DNA of 64,000 bases, from assembly GCA_046155895.1 (NCBI GenBank), contig JBJXFB010000150.1:29417-93416 (forward strand), given 5' to 3'. Shown piece by piece: positions 9,527 through 17,562 of the stretch. The notes beneath the pieces are model-generated. The model saw only the letters and a program-made list of their open reading frames with translations. It had not been told where the DNA came from and searched no databases. The DNA is from DASYPQ01 sp046155895. Lineage in GTDB: Bacteria; Planctomycetota; UBA1135; GCA-002686595. The position numbers were made by a program, and so were the translations under genes. How positions within the stretch are numbered: the stretch's first letter is position 1; every line of letters begins with the position of its first letter.

Positions 9527-9548
9527 GCCACCCGGGTACCACGCCAGC

Positions 9549-10718
9549 ATGGAACGCCATCCCTCGCCTCGACCCTCGCGACGACTTGGAGATCTCGTCC
9601 AATCCGACATCCGCCGGATGACGCGGGAGTGCGAGAAGGTCGGCGGGATCAATCTCGGGCAGGGCATCTGCGACCTGCCGACTCCGCCGCTCGTCCGCGA
9701 AGGCGCGATCGCCGCGATCCGCGCGAACCGCAGCACGTACTCCTTTCCCGAGGGTGACCTCTCGCTCCGCCGCGAGATCGGCAAGAAGCTCGACCGGCAG
9801 AACGGGATCCGAGCCGACCCGGCCACGGAGATCGTCGTGACCGTCGGCGCGACCGGCGCCTTCGCCGCGGCCGTGCACGCGCTCCTCGACCCGGGCGACG
9901 GGATCCTGCTGTTCGAGCCCTACTACGGCTACCACCTGAACGCCGCGCTCCTGGCCGGGCTCGAGCCGCACTTCCTCGCCCTCGAGGAGCCTGATTTCGC
10001 TCTCCGCGAGGCCGCGCTGCGCGCCGCGATACGACCGAACACGCGCGCCGTCGTCGTCTGCACCCCCTCGAACCCGAGCGGGAAGATGTTCGACCGCTCC
10101 GAGCTCGAGATCCTGGCGCGCGTCGCCCGCGAACGCGGGCTGCTCGTGATCACCGACGAGATCTACGAGCACATCCGCTACGACGGGCGCGAGCACGTTT
10201 CGCCGGCGACCGTCGCCGACCTCCGCGAGCGCACCGTGACGATCATGGGGCTCTCGAAGACGTTCAGCATCACCGGCGGGAGGCTCGGCTACGCCGTCGC
10301 GCCCCAGGAGCTGGCGCGCGCGATCACTCTTGCGCACGACCTTTTCTACGTGTGCGCGCCGACGCCGCTCCAGCACGGCGCGGCGGAGGGCTTCCGCGCC
10401 CCCGAGAGCTTCTTCGAGGAGCTCGCCGCGGCCTACGGCCGCAAGCGCGAGGCGATCTGCGCGGCCCTTTCGGCTGGCGGCCTCGCGCCGATCGTCCCGC
10501 AGGGCGCCTACTACGTCCTCGCGGACGTGTCGGCCCTCGGCTTCACCTCCGCACGCGCGGCCGCGTCGGCGCTGCTCGCCAAAGCGGGGGTCGCGACCAT
10601 CCCGGGAACGGCCTTCTTCCGCGGCGCGGGGGGAGAGCGCTTCGTGCGTGTCTGCTACGCGAAGGAGGACGATGTCCTGGCCGAGGCCTGCGGTCGATTG
10701 CGGAGGTTCCGGCGATGA
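9549..10718 (+). CDS. Class I/II PLP-dependent aminotransferase
   Basis: A 389-residue fold-type I aminotransferase (aspartate/aromatic/methionine-type group). Visible signatures are the N-terminal 'NLGQGICDLPTP' substrate-gate region, 'PSNPSGKMF' and 'TDEIYEHIRYDG' (PLP-binding Asp and Tyr), and 'GLSKTFSITGGRLGY', whose Lys forms the Schiff base with PLP. A late 'RVCYA' Arg fits the carboxylate-binding Arg. ATG 9549 is chosen over GTG 9504 because the family starts close to this point. The stop codon overlaps the egtD start (ATGA), which implies translational coupling. The substrate is not readable from the sequence; a role beside ergothioneine-type metabolism is inference. Confidence 0.9.
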   Translation: MERHPSPRPSRRLGDLVQSDIRRMTRECEKVGGINLGQGICDLPTPPLVREGAIAAIRANRSTYSFPEGDLSLRREIGKKLDRQNGIRADPATEIVVTVGATGAFAAAVHALLDPGDGILLFEPYYGYHLNAALLAGLEPHFLALEEPDFALREAALRAAIRPNTRAVVVCTPSNPSGKMFDRSELEILARVARERGLLVITDEIYEHIRYDGREHVSPATVADLRERTVTIMGLSKTFSITGGRLGYAVAPQELARAITLAHDLFYVCAPTPLQHGAAEGFRAPESFFEELAAAYGRKREAICAALSAGGLAPIVPQGAYYVLADVSALGFTSARAAASALLAKAGVATIPGTAFFRGAGGERFVRVCYAKEDDVLAEACGRLRRFRR

Positions 10719-11710
10719 GCCCACGCGCGAGCGACCGGTTCCAGCTCCAGGTGAGCGAGACCGTCTCGGACGCGCGCGATCTCGCGCGGGAGATCGAGGA
10801 GGGGATGCGATCGACGCCCAAGCGCATCCCGTGCCGCTTCTTCTACGACGAGACCGGTTCGAAGCTCTTCGAGGAGATCTGCGCGCAGCCGGAGTACTAC
10901 CTCACCCGCGCCGAGGACGAGATCCTCCTCCGGCGGGCCGGGGAGATCGCCGGGCGGGCTCCGGAGGGGTGCGATCTCGTCGAGCTGGGGAGCGGGGATG
11001 CACGCAAGACGCGCCGGCTGCTCTCCGCCCTGCTGGAGAGGCGGCCTTCACTCCGCTACGTGCCGATCGACATCTCGCGCTCCGCGCTCGAGAGGAGCGC
11101 GCGGAGCCTCCTCGCGGTCCACCCGGAGCTCTCGATCCACGGGATCGCGGCCGAGTACGAGCGGGGACTCGCGCTCCTGCGCGCGGCCTACTCGGGCCCG
11201 AAGCTCGTCCTCTGGCTCGGCTCGAACGTCGGAAACCTCGAGAGGGAGGCCGCCGCGAGCTTCCTTCGGGGGCTCGGGCTGCGCCGTGCCGCCGGCGACC
11301 GGCTGCTCATCGGTATCGACCTGCGCAAGTCTCGCGGCGTGCTCGAGCCGGCCTACGACGACGCGCGCGGCGTGACCGCGCGATTCAACCGCAACCTCCT
11401 CGTCCGGCTGAACTCGGAGCTCGACGCGGAGTTCGATCCGGAGCGCTTCCGCCACGTGGCGTTCTACAACGAGGAGGCCGGCCGCATCGAGATGCACCTC
11501 GAGAGCGCGACCGACCAGGTCGTGCCGATCCGCAAGATCTCGCTCGACCTGCCGCTCCGCCGCGGCGAGCGCATCCACACGGAATCCTCCTACAAGTACT
11601 CGCCCGAGGAGATCGAGGCTCTCGCGGCCGGGGCGGGGATGCGCGTCGAGTCCGTCTGGCTCGACTCGGAGGGGCGCTTCAGCCTGAACCTGTTCGCGCC
11701 CCTCGAGTGA
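10715..11710 (+). CDS. egtD: L-histidine N(alpha)-methyltransferase
   Basis: EgtD transfers three methyl groups from S-adenosylmethionine to the alpha-amino group of histidine, giving hercynine, the first step of ergothioneine synthesis. The 331-residue length is typical. The SAM-binding motif 'ELGSGDARKT' is at 90-99, 'WLGSNVGNLE' at 167-176 holds the conserved Asn region, and 'HTESSYKY' at 288-295 contains the Glu and Ser that bind the histidine substrate in characterised EgtD. 'YYLTRAED' near 61-68 is also characteristic. The ATG at 10715 overlaps the aminotransferase stop. No EgtB, EgtC or EgtE gene lies beside it, so the rest of the pathway, if present, is elsewhere. Confidence 0.92.
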   Translation: MSPRASDRFQLQVSETVSDARDLAREIEEGMRSTPKRIPCRFFYDETGSKLFEEICAQPEYYLTRAEDEILLRRAGEIAGRAPEGCDLVELGSGDARKTRRLLSALLERRPSLRYVPIDISRSALERSARSLLAVHPELSIHGIAAEYERGLALLRAAYSGPKLVLWLGSNVGNLEREAAASFLRGLGLRRAAGDRLLIGIDLRKSRGVLEPAYDDARGVTARFNRNLLVRLNSELDAEFDPERFRHVAFYNEEAGRIEMHLESATDQVVPIRKISLDLPLRRGERIHTESSYKYSPEEIEALAAGAGMRVESVWLDSEGRFSLNLFAPLE

Positions 11711-11729
11711 GGACCGATGGGAACGAAGA

Positions 11730-11760
11730 GGCCCCCGCCGCGTGTCTCGTGGCGGGGGCC
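11730..11760. terminator. Strong hairpin between convergent genes, likely terminator
   Basis: A 13-bp stem (one G-T wobble) with a 5-nt loop, built from GGCCCCCGCC at 11730-11739 and GGCGGGGGCC at 11751-11760. It begins 20 bp after the egtD stop and lies before the stop of the converging small gene. There is no T-run, but the position suggests a bidirectional terminator. Confidence 0.7.
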
Positions 11761-11798
11761 CATCCGATCCCGATCCCCATCGTGTCGGGCTCGGAGTG

Positions 11799-12218
11799 CT
11801 ATCCGGTTCGCCAGCTGCCGTTCACCCAGACCTGCGCGTCGCGGTATTCGTAGTGACCGGGCTGTTCGACCCTCTCGTAGTGCCCGCCCGAGATGCGTTC
11901 CCGGTAGACGCGGCCGCAGGAGTCGCGCCGCCACCCGTAGCGCGGCTCGATCCAGACCCTCTGGACGAAGCCAGGGACCCAGACTCGTTCGCGCACGGTC
12001 CTGTAGTGACCGGGAACCCAGCGTGCGTGCCGATAGGGGGTCCGGTCGACCGGTGCGCAGGCTCGGGTCGCGCCCGGACCGTTCGAGTAGCCGACGGAGA
12101 TCGCGCCGTGCTTCGAACTCTTGAAGAAGGAGATGCCGAATCCATCGGCTCTCGAGGCGGGGGCGAGGACGGCGAGGAGAGAGAGGCAAAGAGCGGGGAG
12201 CTTGATCCTGGAGAACAT
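11799..12218 (-). CDS. Small secreted protein with aromatic/basic repeats
   Basis: A 139-residue exported protein, function unknown. A clear signal peptide (basic start, hydrophobic residues 8-20, Ala-Ser-Arg-Ala cleavage region) is followed by short repeats of the type 'W(V/I)PG(H/F)YxxV' and 'GHYExxxQPGHYEYRDAQVWV'. Repeats like these, rich in Tyr, Trp, Arg and His, occur in small surface or periplasmic proteins of environmental bacteria. One Cys pair (about residues 62 and 109) could form a disulphide. ATG 12218 is fixed by an excellent Shine-Dalgarno (AGGAGGTG) 4-11 bp upstream. The gene stands alone and converges on egtD. Confidence 0.75.
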   Translation of the reverse strand: MFSRIKLPALCLSLLAVLAPASRADGFGISFFKSSKHGAISVGYSNGPGATRACAPVDRTPYRHARWVPGHYRTVRERVWVPGFVQRVWIEPRYGWRRDSCGRVYRERISGGHYERVEQPGHYEYRDAQVWVNGSWRTG

Positions 12219-12343
12219 GAGCACCTCCTGTTGGGACGCCGGCTGGGCGATCGACATCGGACCCAGGGCACATCCTGTGCCACCCATCCCGGCCGGAGAT
12301 CCGCCGCAGCGCGTGGACGGCTCTGTCCTGCGCGGCAGCCAGG

Positions 12344-12372
12344 GTGAACCCGCTGGGGGACGCGGGTAGGCT
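12344..12372 (+). promoter_or_regulatory. Putative promoter for the DUF1579-like lipoprotein gene
   Basis: GTGAAC, 17 bp, then TAGGCT at 12367-12372. Only 9 bp separate the -10 box from ATG 12382, so the transcript would have almost no leader. No Shine-Dalgarno is present. Confidence 0.4.
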
Positions 12373-12381
12373 GACCGGGTC

Positions 12382-13011
12382 ATGAGCCGCCTCCTCCTCG
12401 CGCTGCTCCTGGTCAGCTGCGAGGCTCCTGATCCGTCGGGCCGGGAGTCGAGCCGAGGCCTCGAACCACCCGCGGGCTCCGCCGCGCCGCTCTCGATCGA
12501 AGCCCAAGCGAGGGAGTACGCGGTCGCGAGCCGTCCGGGAACCGCGCACCAGGCCCTCGAGCCCCTCGTCGGGGACTGGGATGTCGCGCTCTCGGCCATC
12601 GCTTCCGACGGAACCGAATCGGATCCCTACCGCGGTCGGGCTACGCTCGCCTGGACCCTCGGCCGGCGATTCCTGCGCTGGGACGCGAGCGTCTCGTTCG
12701 GCGAGACCCTCGGCACGACGACCGGCTTCGTCGGCTTCAACACGCGCACGCGCGAGTATCAGCTCATGATGGTCTCGGACCTCGCGACGGGGATGGAGAT
12801 CGCGCGCGGGACCGGCGAGATCCGCGGCTCCGGGATCGTGTTCGAGATCGAGCAGGTCGATCCGGCCAGCGGAAACCGGCTGATCGCCCGGAGTCGGCTC
12901 CGGACGGTCTCCCCCGACCACTTCGTGCTCGAGCAACTCGAGCCGACCGGGTCCGGGAGGGACCGCGTCACGCGCCTCTGGAACTACCGCCGGGCCGCGC
13001 CTACGCGCTGA
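12382..13011 (+). CDS. DUF1579-like lipoprotein
   Basis: A 209-residue lipoprotein of unknown function. The N-terminus has a hydrophobic run and a lipobox (L-V-S-C, Cys at residue 13), so it is probably attached to a membrane. The body matches the DUF1579 pattern: 'PGTAHQALEPLVGDWDV' near residue 53, then 'TLGRRFLRWD' and 'GFVGFNTRTREYQLMMVSDLATGM', which form a lipocalin-like beta barrel in this family. The last 11 bp overlap the convergent ABC permease gene. A -10-like TAGGCT lies 9 bp before the ATG with no ribosome binding site, suggesting leaderless translation. Confidence 0.72.
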   Translation: MSRLLLALLLVSCEAPDPSGRESSRGLEPPAGSAAPLSIEAQAREYAVASRPGTAHQALEPLVGDWDVALSAIASDGTESDPYRGRATLAWTLGRRFLRWDASVSFGETLGTTTGFVGFNTRTREYQLMMVSDLATGMEIARGTGEIRGSGIVFEIEQVDPASGNRLIARSRLRTVSPDHFVLEQLEPTGSGRDRVTRLWNYRRAAPTR

Positions 13012-13777
13012 GGACGAACTCGCGCCGCGCGATCCGCCAGCTCGCGAGGAGGAGGGTCGCGCCGATCCACGCCAGCGCCGTGACGACCGGCGACGTCGAG
13101 AATCGGTGCAAGTCGAAGCCGGGTACCTCCTGCCACGCCGCCGAGCCGTTCACGGCGACGACGCTGCGCAGGTAGTACTGGACGGTGAGCGCTGCGTTTT
13201 GCCCCGGGAGGTTGGCGAGGAATCCCTCGATCGCGAAGGCGTAGCCGAGACCGACGATCATCGGGTGCCGGAAGAAGACGCCCGCGGCCGCGAACAGCGC
13301 CGAGTAGACGGCGCCGCCGAGCACGGCGGCCGCGAGCAGAGGGCCGAGGATCCCCTGGGCCGCGTCGGGACCCGGGACCGCCGACCGGCTCGCGAGAGTC
13401 ACCGTGAGGAAGGCGGAGAGGGCGAGCAGCGTCGAGACGAGAACGAGCGCGGCCGACCAGCGCCCCAGCAGGACGGCGGGACGCGGGACCGGGCGGGAGA
13501 AGAGGTAGCTGATCGTCCGGTCCTCGATCTCCTCGGTGACCACGGCGGAGCCCGTGACCAGCGCGATCAGCGGGACGCATACTTGCAAGAGGAGGAGCCA
13601 CCCGAGATGCGTCGCGATCTCGGCGCCCGTCAGCCTGGGGTTCGAGTACGTGACGATCCAGGCGATCACCGGCGGGATGGCGGCGAGCGCGAGGCATGCG
13701 AGCGCGCGGCGGCTCCACCACACGCGCCGCACGTGCGCGCGGAAGAGGAGTCCGGTCGATGCGAGCAGTCCGGGCAT
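13001..13777 (-). CDS. ABC-2 type transporter permease
   Basis: A 258-residue membrane protein with about six hydrophobic helices (near 15-40, 55-75, 100-125, 140-170, 180-195 and 225-250). Between the second and third it has 'VVTEEIEDRTISYLFSRPVPR', typical of ABC-2 permeases in the NosY/gliding-motility group. It is the last gene of a four-gene operon and starts 2 bp after the stop of its ATPase partner. With that ATPase it should form an export ABC transporter; the substrate cannot be read from the sequence. Its end overlaps the convergent DUF1579 gene by 11 bp. Confidence 0.85.
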   Translation of the reverse strand: MPGLLASTGLLFRAHVRRVWWSRRALACLALAAIPPVIAWIVTYSNPRLTGAEIATHLGWLLLLQVCVPLIALVTGSAVVTEEIEDRTISYLFSRPVPRPAVLLGRWSAALVLVSTLLALSAFLTVTLASRSAVPGPDAAQGILGPLLAAAVLGGAVYSALFAAAGVFFRHPMIVGLGYAFAIEGFLANLPGQNAALTVQYYLRSVVAVNGSAAWQEVPGFDLHRFSTSPVVTALAWIGATLLLASWRIARREFVLSA

Positions 13778-13779
13778 GT

Positions 13780-14703
13780 TCAGGCGACGAGGTAGTCGAA
13801 GATCGCTTCGAGGCCCGCGTCCGGGGTCTCGAGGCTGCGGATTCCCGCGCGCGCCCGAGCGGCAGCGGCGGGGAGGGCGGACAGGAAGCCCTCGAAGTCG
13901 AAGGTCTCGACGGCGAGGGAGGCGCCGTCGGGCGAGACGCGCAGGGATTGCACTCCGGGCAGGTCCAGCACGCCGCGGGCCAGGGCGCGGACGTCTCTGG
14001 CCCGGATCTCGACCTTGCGCGGGTGTCGCGAGAGCAGCGCGCGGATCTCGGAGACTTCGCCTTGCGCGAGCACCCGCCCTCGGTGCAGGAGCAGCACGTT
14101 GCGCGTCAGCTCCTCGACCTCGTGCAGGACGTGGCTCGACACGAGGATCGAAGTCCCCTCGCGCGCGAGGTGGAGCAGGAGCTCCACGATCCCGCGGCGC
14201 GCGATCGGATCGAGGCCCGTCAGGGGCTCGTCCAGAACGAGGAATCCCGGATCGTGCGCGATCGCCTGGGCGATCTTCGTCCGCTGGCGCATGCCGCGCG
14301 AATAGCCGCGCGTCTGCCGCTCCATGGCGCCAGCGAGTCCGACGCGCTCCATCGCGCGCCCCGCACGATCCCGGGCTTCCCGCGCGGAGTAGCCCGACAG
14401 CCGCAGGAGGAAGGCGACGAAGGCGACGCCGGACATCTCGCCGTAGAGCGCGTCCTGCTGCGGGCAGAATCCCATCTCCGCGAAGTGGGCGCGGTTCGCG
14501 AAGGGGTCGCGGCCGAGGACCTCGATCGAGCCGCGCGAGGGCCGGATCTCGCCCGCGACGAGCTTGAGGAAGGTCGACTTGCCCGCGCCGTTCGGCCCCA
14601 GCAGCCCGACGACGCCGGGCTCGAGGTCGAGCGACACGTCGACCAGGCCGACGACGGCCCCGTACCAGCGCGAGAGGTCGCGCGCGACGATCCAGGAGCT
14701 CAC
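13780..14703 (-). CDS. ABC transporter ATP-binding protein (ABC-2 partner)
   Basis: A 307-residue ATPase subunit. Walker A 'GLLGPNGAGKST' lies near residues 33-44, the ABC signature 'YSRGMRQR' near 130, and Walker B 'FLVLDEP' just after, followed by 'LTGLDPIAR' and the switch His in 'SSHVLHE'. The C-terminal 90 residues form an accessory domain common in DrrA/CcmA-type exporters. The GTG start at 14703 overlaps the stop of the upstream permease (GTGA), which indicates translational coupling. It pairs with the permease that begins 2 bp downstream. Confidence 0.88.
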   Translation of the reverse strand: MSSWIVARDLSRWYGAVVGLVDVSLDLEPGVVGLLGPNGAGKSTFLKLVAGEIRPSRGSIEVLGRDPFANRAHFAEMGFCPQQDALYGEMSGVAFVAFLLRLSGYSAREARDRAGRAMERVGLAGAMERQTRGYSRGMRQRTKIAQAIAHDPGFLVLDEPLTGLDPIARRGIVELLLHLAREGTSILVSSHVLHEVEELTRNVLLLHRGRVLAQGEVSEIRALLSRHPRKVEIRARDVRALARGVLDLPGVQSLRVSPDGASLAVETFDFEGFLSALPAAAARARAGIRSLETPDAGLEAIFDYLVA

Positions 14704-15614
14704 GCGGCCGCCTCCATGCGCCGCACGCGCGCGTACAAAACGGCCCAGGCGACAGCCGTCGTCCCGAGGATGATCGCGAACGAATATCCGGCGGGCCATT
14801 CTTCGATCCCCATGCTCGGCATGTCGAAGGTCCAGCCCGCGATGCGCTGGAAGTTCCCCTGCAGACTGATCATCAGGAAGCGGTCGTCCTCCTGGAGGTT
14901 CGCGAGGACCACCGAGACGGCAGTCGAGAGGGCGAAGAAGGCGAAGCTCGCCACGAGGGCGAAGGTCTTGCGTTCGAAGAGGCTCGAAATCGCGAGCATG
15001 ACGCTCGACCACACCGCGGCCCAGAGCGCCCCGAACAGGATCGACTCGTGGACGATTTGGCCTTCCTGCTTCAGGAACGACCAGTCGGGCGAAGCGAAGG
15101 CCGCGATCGTGCAGATCACGAGTCCGGGCGTGATCACCACGATGCCGGCGAAGAAGAACAGCGTCAGGAACTTCCCCAGCATGTAGCGGGTCGTCGAGAG
15201 CGGGCGCGTGAAGTACAGCAGGTGGGCTCCGAGGCGCCGATCCTCGGCGATCAGGCCCGCGCCGAACCAGGCGATCACGAGCAGGGTGAAGAGGCTCATC
15301 AAGAGGTGGAACACCACGATCTGCTGACGCACGTCGATCATCGTGCGGGCGAACCCCGCCGCGATCGCCGTGGCCGGACTCGCTCCACCGAGCGCGCTCG
15401 GCGTCAGGCCGGCCTCGAGCGAGAAGCGCGCATACACGACGAAGGAGAAGATGACCGTCGCGATCGCGGGCGGCGCGAAGAGGATCACCATCGGCAGCTT
15501 CTTCCTCGTCGCGGCGCTGATGCCGGCGCCGGCCAGGGCCATGAAGGAGAAGGCGGTGCCGCCGAGGCTGCCGCGGAAGGGGCGGTAGATCTCGGTGTTC
15601 GTGCGCGCGGTCAT
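14700..15614 (-). CDS. ABC-2 type transporter permease
   Basis: A 304-residue inner-membrane protein with about six hydrophobic helices, including pairs near residues 20-50, 100-135, 150-180 and 200-230 and a C-terminal helix. The segment 'GLIAEDRRLGAHLLYFTRPLSTTRYMLGKFL' (only its RP.S..RY.LGK core is diagnostic) is the conserved cytoplasmic loop of ABC-2 permeases. Start and stop both overlap neighbours by 4 bp (ATGA upstream, GTGA downstream). It should work with the ATPase encoded immediately upstream. Confidence 0.85.
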   Translation of the reverse strand: MTARTNTEIYRPFRGSLGGTAFSFMALAGAGISAATRKKLPMVILFAPPAIATVIFSFVVYARFSLEAGLTPSALGGASPATAIAAGFARTMIDVRQQIVVFHLLMSLFTLLVIAWFGAGLIAEDRRLGAHLLYFTRPLSTTRYMLGKFLTLFFFAGIVVITPGLVICTIAAFASPDWSFLKQEGQIVHESILFGALWAAVWSSVMLAISSLFERKTFALVASFAFFALSTAVSVVLANLQEDDRFLMISLQGNFQRIAGWTFDMPSMGIEEWPAGYSFAIILGTTAVAWAVLYARVRRMEAAA

Positions 15615-16561
15615 CCGGCCTCCTCGGCGGAGACGCCGGAGACGAAGACCTGCTCGAGGGAGGAGCGCACCTCCTCGACGGATCGCAGGGTGGCCCCTGC
15701 GCCCGCGGCGATCGCGAAGAGCTCGTCGGCGTCCTCGGCGCGGCCGTCCAGGCGCACCGTCAGTCGTCCGTCGCGGCCGGGCTCCGAGGCGAAACCGGCT
15801 GACGAGAGCGCCGACTCGAACCGCGCGCGATCCCCGTCGACCTCGATGCGGACGCGGCGCCCCTGGACGCGCGTGAGTTCGTCGATCGCGCCCGCGAGCG
15901 CGACGGAGCCCTCGTGGAGCACGACGACCTCGCGGCAGGTGCGCTCGACGTCCGGGAGGAGGTGGGAGCAGAGGAGGAAGCTCTTGCCCTGGACGTGTCC
16001 CAGGTCGTGCACGAGCTCGAGCATGTGCTTGCGCCCGAGGGGATCGAGCCCGCTGGTCGGCTCGTCGAGGAGGAGCAGGCTCGGATCGTGGACCAGCGCC
16101 TGCGCGAGCTTCAGGCGCTGCTTCATGCCCGCGGAGTACTCGTCCGCGGCGCGGTACCGTGCCTCGTGGATCCCCACGTAGTCGAGGACCTCGTGCGTGC
16201 GCGACAGGGAATCGGCGCGCGAGAGTCCGGTCAGGCGCCCGAGCGTCGCGACGATGTCCAGCCCCGAGAGTCCGGGGATCAGGCAGTCGCTCTCCGGCAT
16301 ATATCCGACCGACCGGCGCAGCGCGAGCCGGCCTGCGACCGTCGTCGGATCGCAGCCGGCGATGCTCGCGCGGCCGCTGTCCGGACGGAGGAGCCCGAGC
16401 AGGAGCTTGATCAGCGTCGTCTTGCCGGCCCCGTTCGGCCCGAGGAGGCCCGTCGGTCCGGGTGCGAGTTCGAGGGTGAGCCCTCGGAGAGCGCGCACCT
16501 TCCCGTAGCTCTTCTCGAGACCCTCGATGGAGAGGACGGGCGCGAGGACGGGTCCGCTCAC
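15611..16561 (-). CDS. ABC transporter ATP-binding protein, first gene of a four-gene exporter operon
   Basis: A 316-residue ATPase with Walker A 'GLLGPNGAGKTT' (about 38-49), signature 'YSAGMKQR' (about 142-149), Walker B 'LLLLDEP' and the switch His in 'CSHLL'. It is distinct from the second ATPase of this operon and carries its own C-terminal accessory domain. GTG 16561 is the apparent start; no strong Shine-Dalgarno is visible. It lies 50 bp downstream of the phnE-like gene on the same strand, so it could be read through from the importer operon or have its own promoter in that gap. A short GCTTT/AAAGC inverted repeat is present there. Confidence 0.87.
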   Translation of the reverse strand: MSGPVLAPVLSIEGLEKSYGKVRALRGLTLELAPGPTGLLGPNGAGKTTLIKLLLGLLRPDSGRASIAGCDPTTVAGRLALRRSVGYMPESDCLIPGLSGLDIVATLGRLTGLSRADSLSRTHEVLDYVGIHEARYRAADEYSAGMKQRLKLAQALVHDPSLLLLDEPTSGLDPLGRKHMLELVHDLGHVQGKSFLLCSHLLPDVERTCREVVVLHEGSVALAGAIDELTRVQGRRVRIEVDGDRARFESALSSAGFASEPGRDGRLTVRLDGRAEDADELFAIAAGAGATLRSVEEVRSSLEQVFVSGVSAEEAG

Positions 16562-16611
16562 GGGGTTGCTTTATGCCACAAAGCAGGACTGGCGTCGAGG
16601 CCTTGCCCGCT

Positions 16612-17562
16612 TCACGTGGCTCTGCGCAGGAAAGCCCGCACGACGGCCGAGGTCAGGTCGCCGAGGAGGACGATCCCGGCCCCGAGCGCGACGAAGAAGA
16701 GCATCTCGTCGTGATAGTGCCGTCCGCGAGCGTCCTGGATCCAGTACCCGAGCGAGACGACGCCGAGGAGCCCGAGCACGGTCGCCTCGCGCACGCAGGT
16801 CTCGAAGCGGTAAGAGAAGTACAGCAGGAAGCGCGGCAGGGCGAGTGGGACGGCCGCGGCGAGCGTGACCTGCGCGCGTCCGGCGCCGAGGCCGCGCAGG
16901 GCGCGGAGCGGGGCGGACTCGAGGTTCTCGATCGTCTCGGCGCCGAGCTTGCCGAGGATCCCGGCGTTGTGGATCGCGAGAGCGAGGACGGCCGGCCAGG
17001 CGTTCGGTCCGAGGATCGCGAGGAGCAGGAAGGCCCAGACGTACTCCGGGATCGCGCGCAGGAGGATGAGGAACGCCCGTGCCGATGTCCCGAGCGTCGT
17101 CCACGCCCGGCGGCGCCACCGCGCTCGCCCCCGTTCGGCCCCTTCGAGGTCGACCGGGGCGCGCTCGGGCCCGTTCGGCGGAGGGAAGGGATCGTGCGAG
17201 GCGACGTTGCGCGCCGCGAAGGGCGCGAGGAGGACCGCGCCGAGCCCTGCGAGAGCGATGGCGAGGACCGAGATCGCGAGCGTCTGCAGCGAGCCGGAGA
17301 GGCCTCGGCTCGAGAGCAGATCGCCCGCCCAGGCGGCGAGGGCCTCGAGCTCGAACGGTCTCCCTCGCATCGGGAAGGGCACGATGTCCTCGCGGAGGAA
17401 GCGCTCGAGGTTGTCCATCCGCCGAGCGCTCAGGAGGTCCCCGACCTGGATGTCCCCCGAGGTCCACGACCACACCGCGAGGGCGAGGAAGGCGAGGCCG
17501 CTCCCGCGGACGAGCAGGCTGCGCGGGCGGTCGCGCTTCAGGATCTCGATCGAAGGGATCAC
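16612..17562 (-). CDS. phnE: PhnE-type ABC transporter permease (second copy)
   Basis: A 316-residue permease of the phosphonate-type importer family (binding-protein-dependent transport inner-membrane component). Hydrophobic helices lie at about 20-40, 95-120, 170-205, 240-265 and 285-310. The 'EAA loop' lies in 'LESAPLRALRGLGAGRAQV', the contact point for the ATPase, and 'YSYRFETCVREATVLGLLG'-type sequence follows, as in PhnE. GTG 17562 overlaps the stop of the first permease by 4 bp. Two different PhnE-like permeases probably form a heterodimer. Confidence 0.85.
   Translation of the reverse strand: MIPSIEILKRDRPRSLLVRGSGLAFLALAVWSWTSGDIQVGDLLSARRMDNLERFLREDIVPFPMRGRPFELEALAAWAGDLLSSRGLSGSLQTLAISVLAIALAGLGAVLLAPFAARNVASHDPFPPPNGPERAPVDLEGAERGRARWRRRAWTTLGTSARAFLILLRAIPEYVWAFLLLAILGPNAWPAVLALAIHNAGILGKLGAETIENLESAPLRALRGLGAGRAQVTLAAAVPLALPRFLLYFSYRFETCVREATVLGLLGVVSLGYWIQDARGRHYHDEMLFFVALGAGIVLLGDLTSAVVRAFLRRAT

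Noticed and set aside
16562..16611. Short GCTTT/AAAGC inverted repeat as terminator between the importer and exporter operons
   Set aside because: A 5-bp stem with no T-run is too weak to call.
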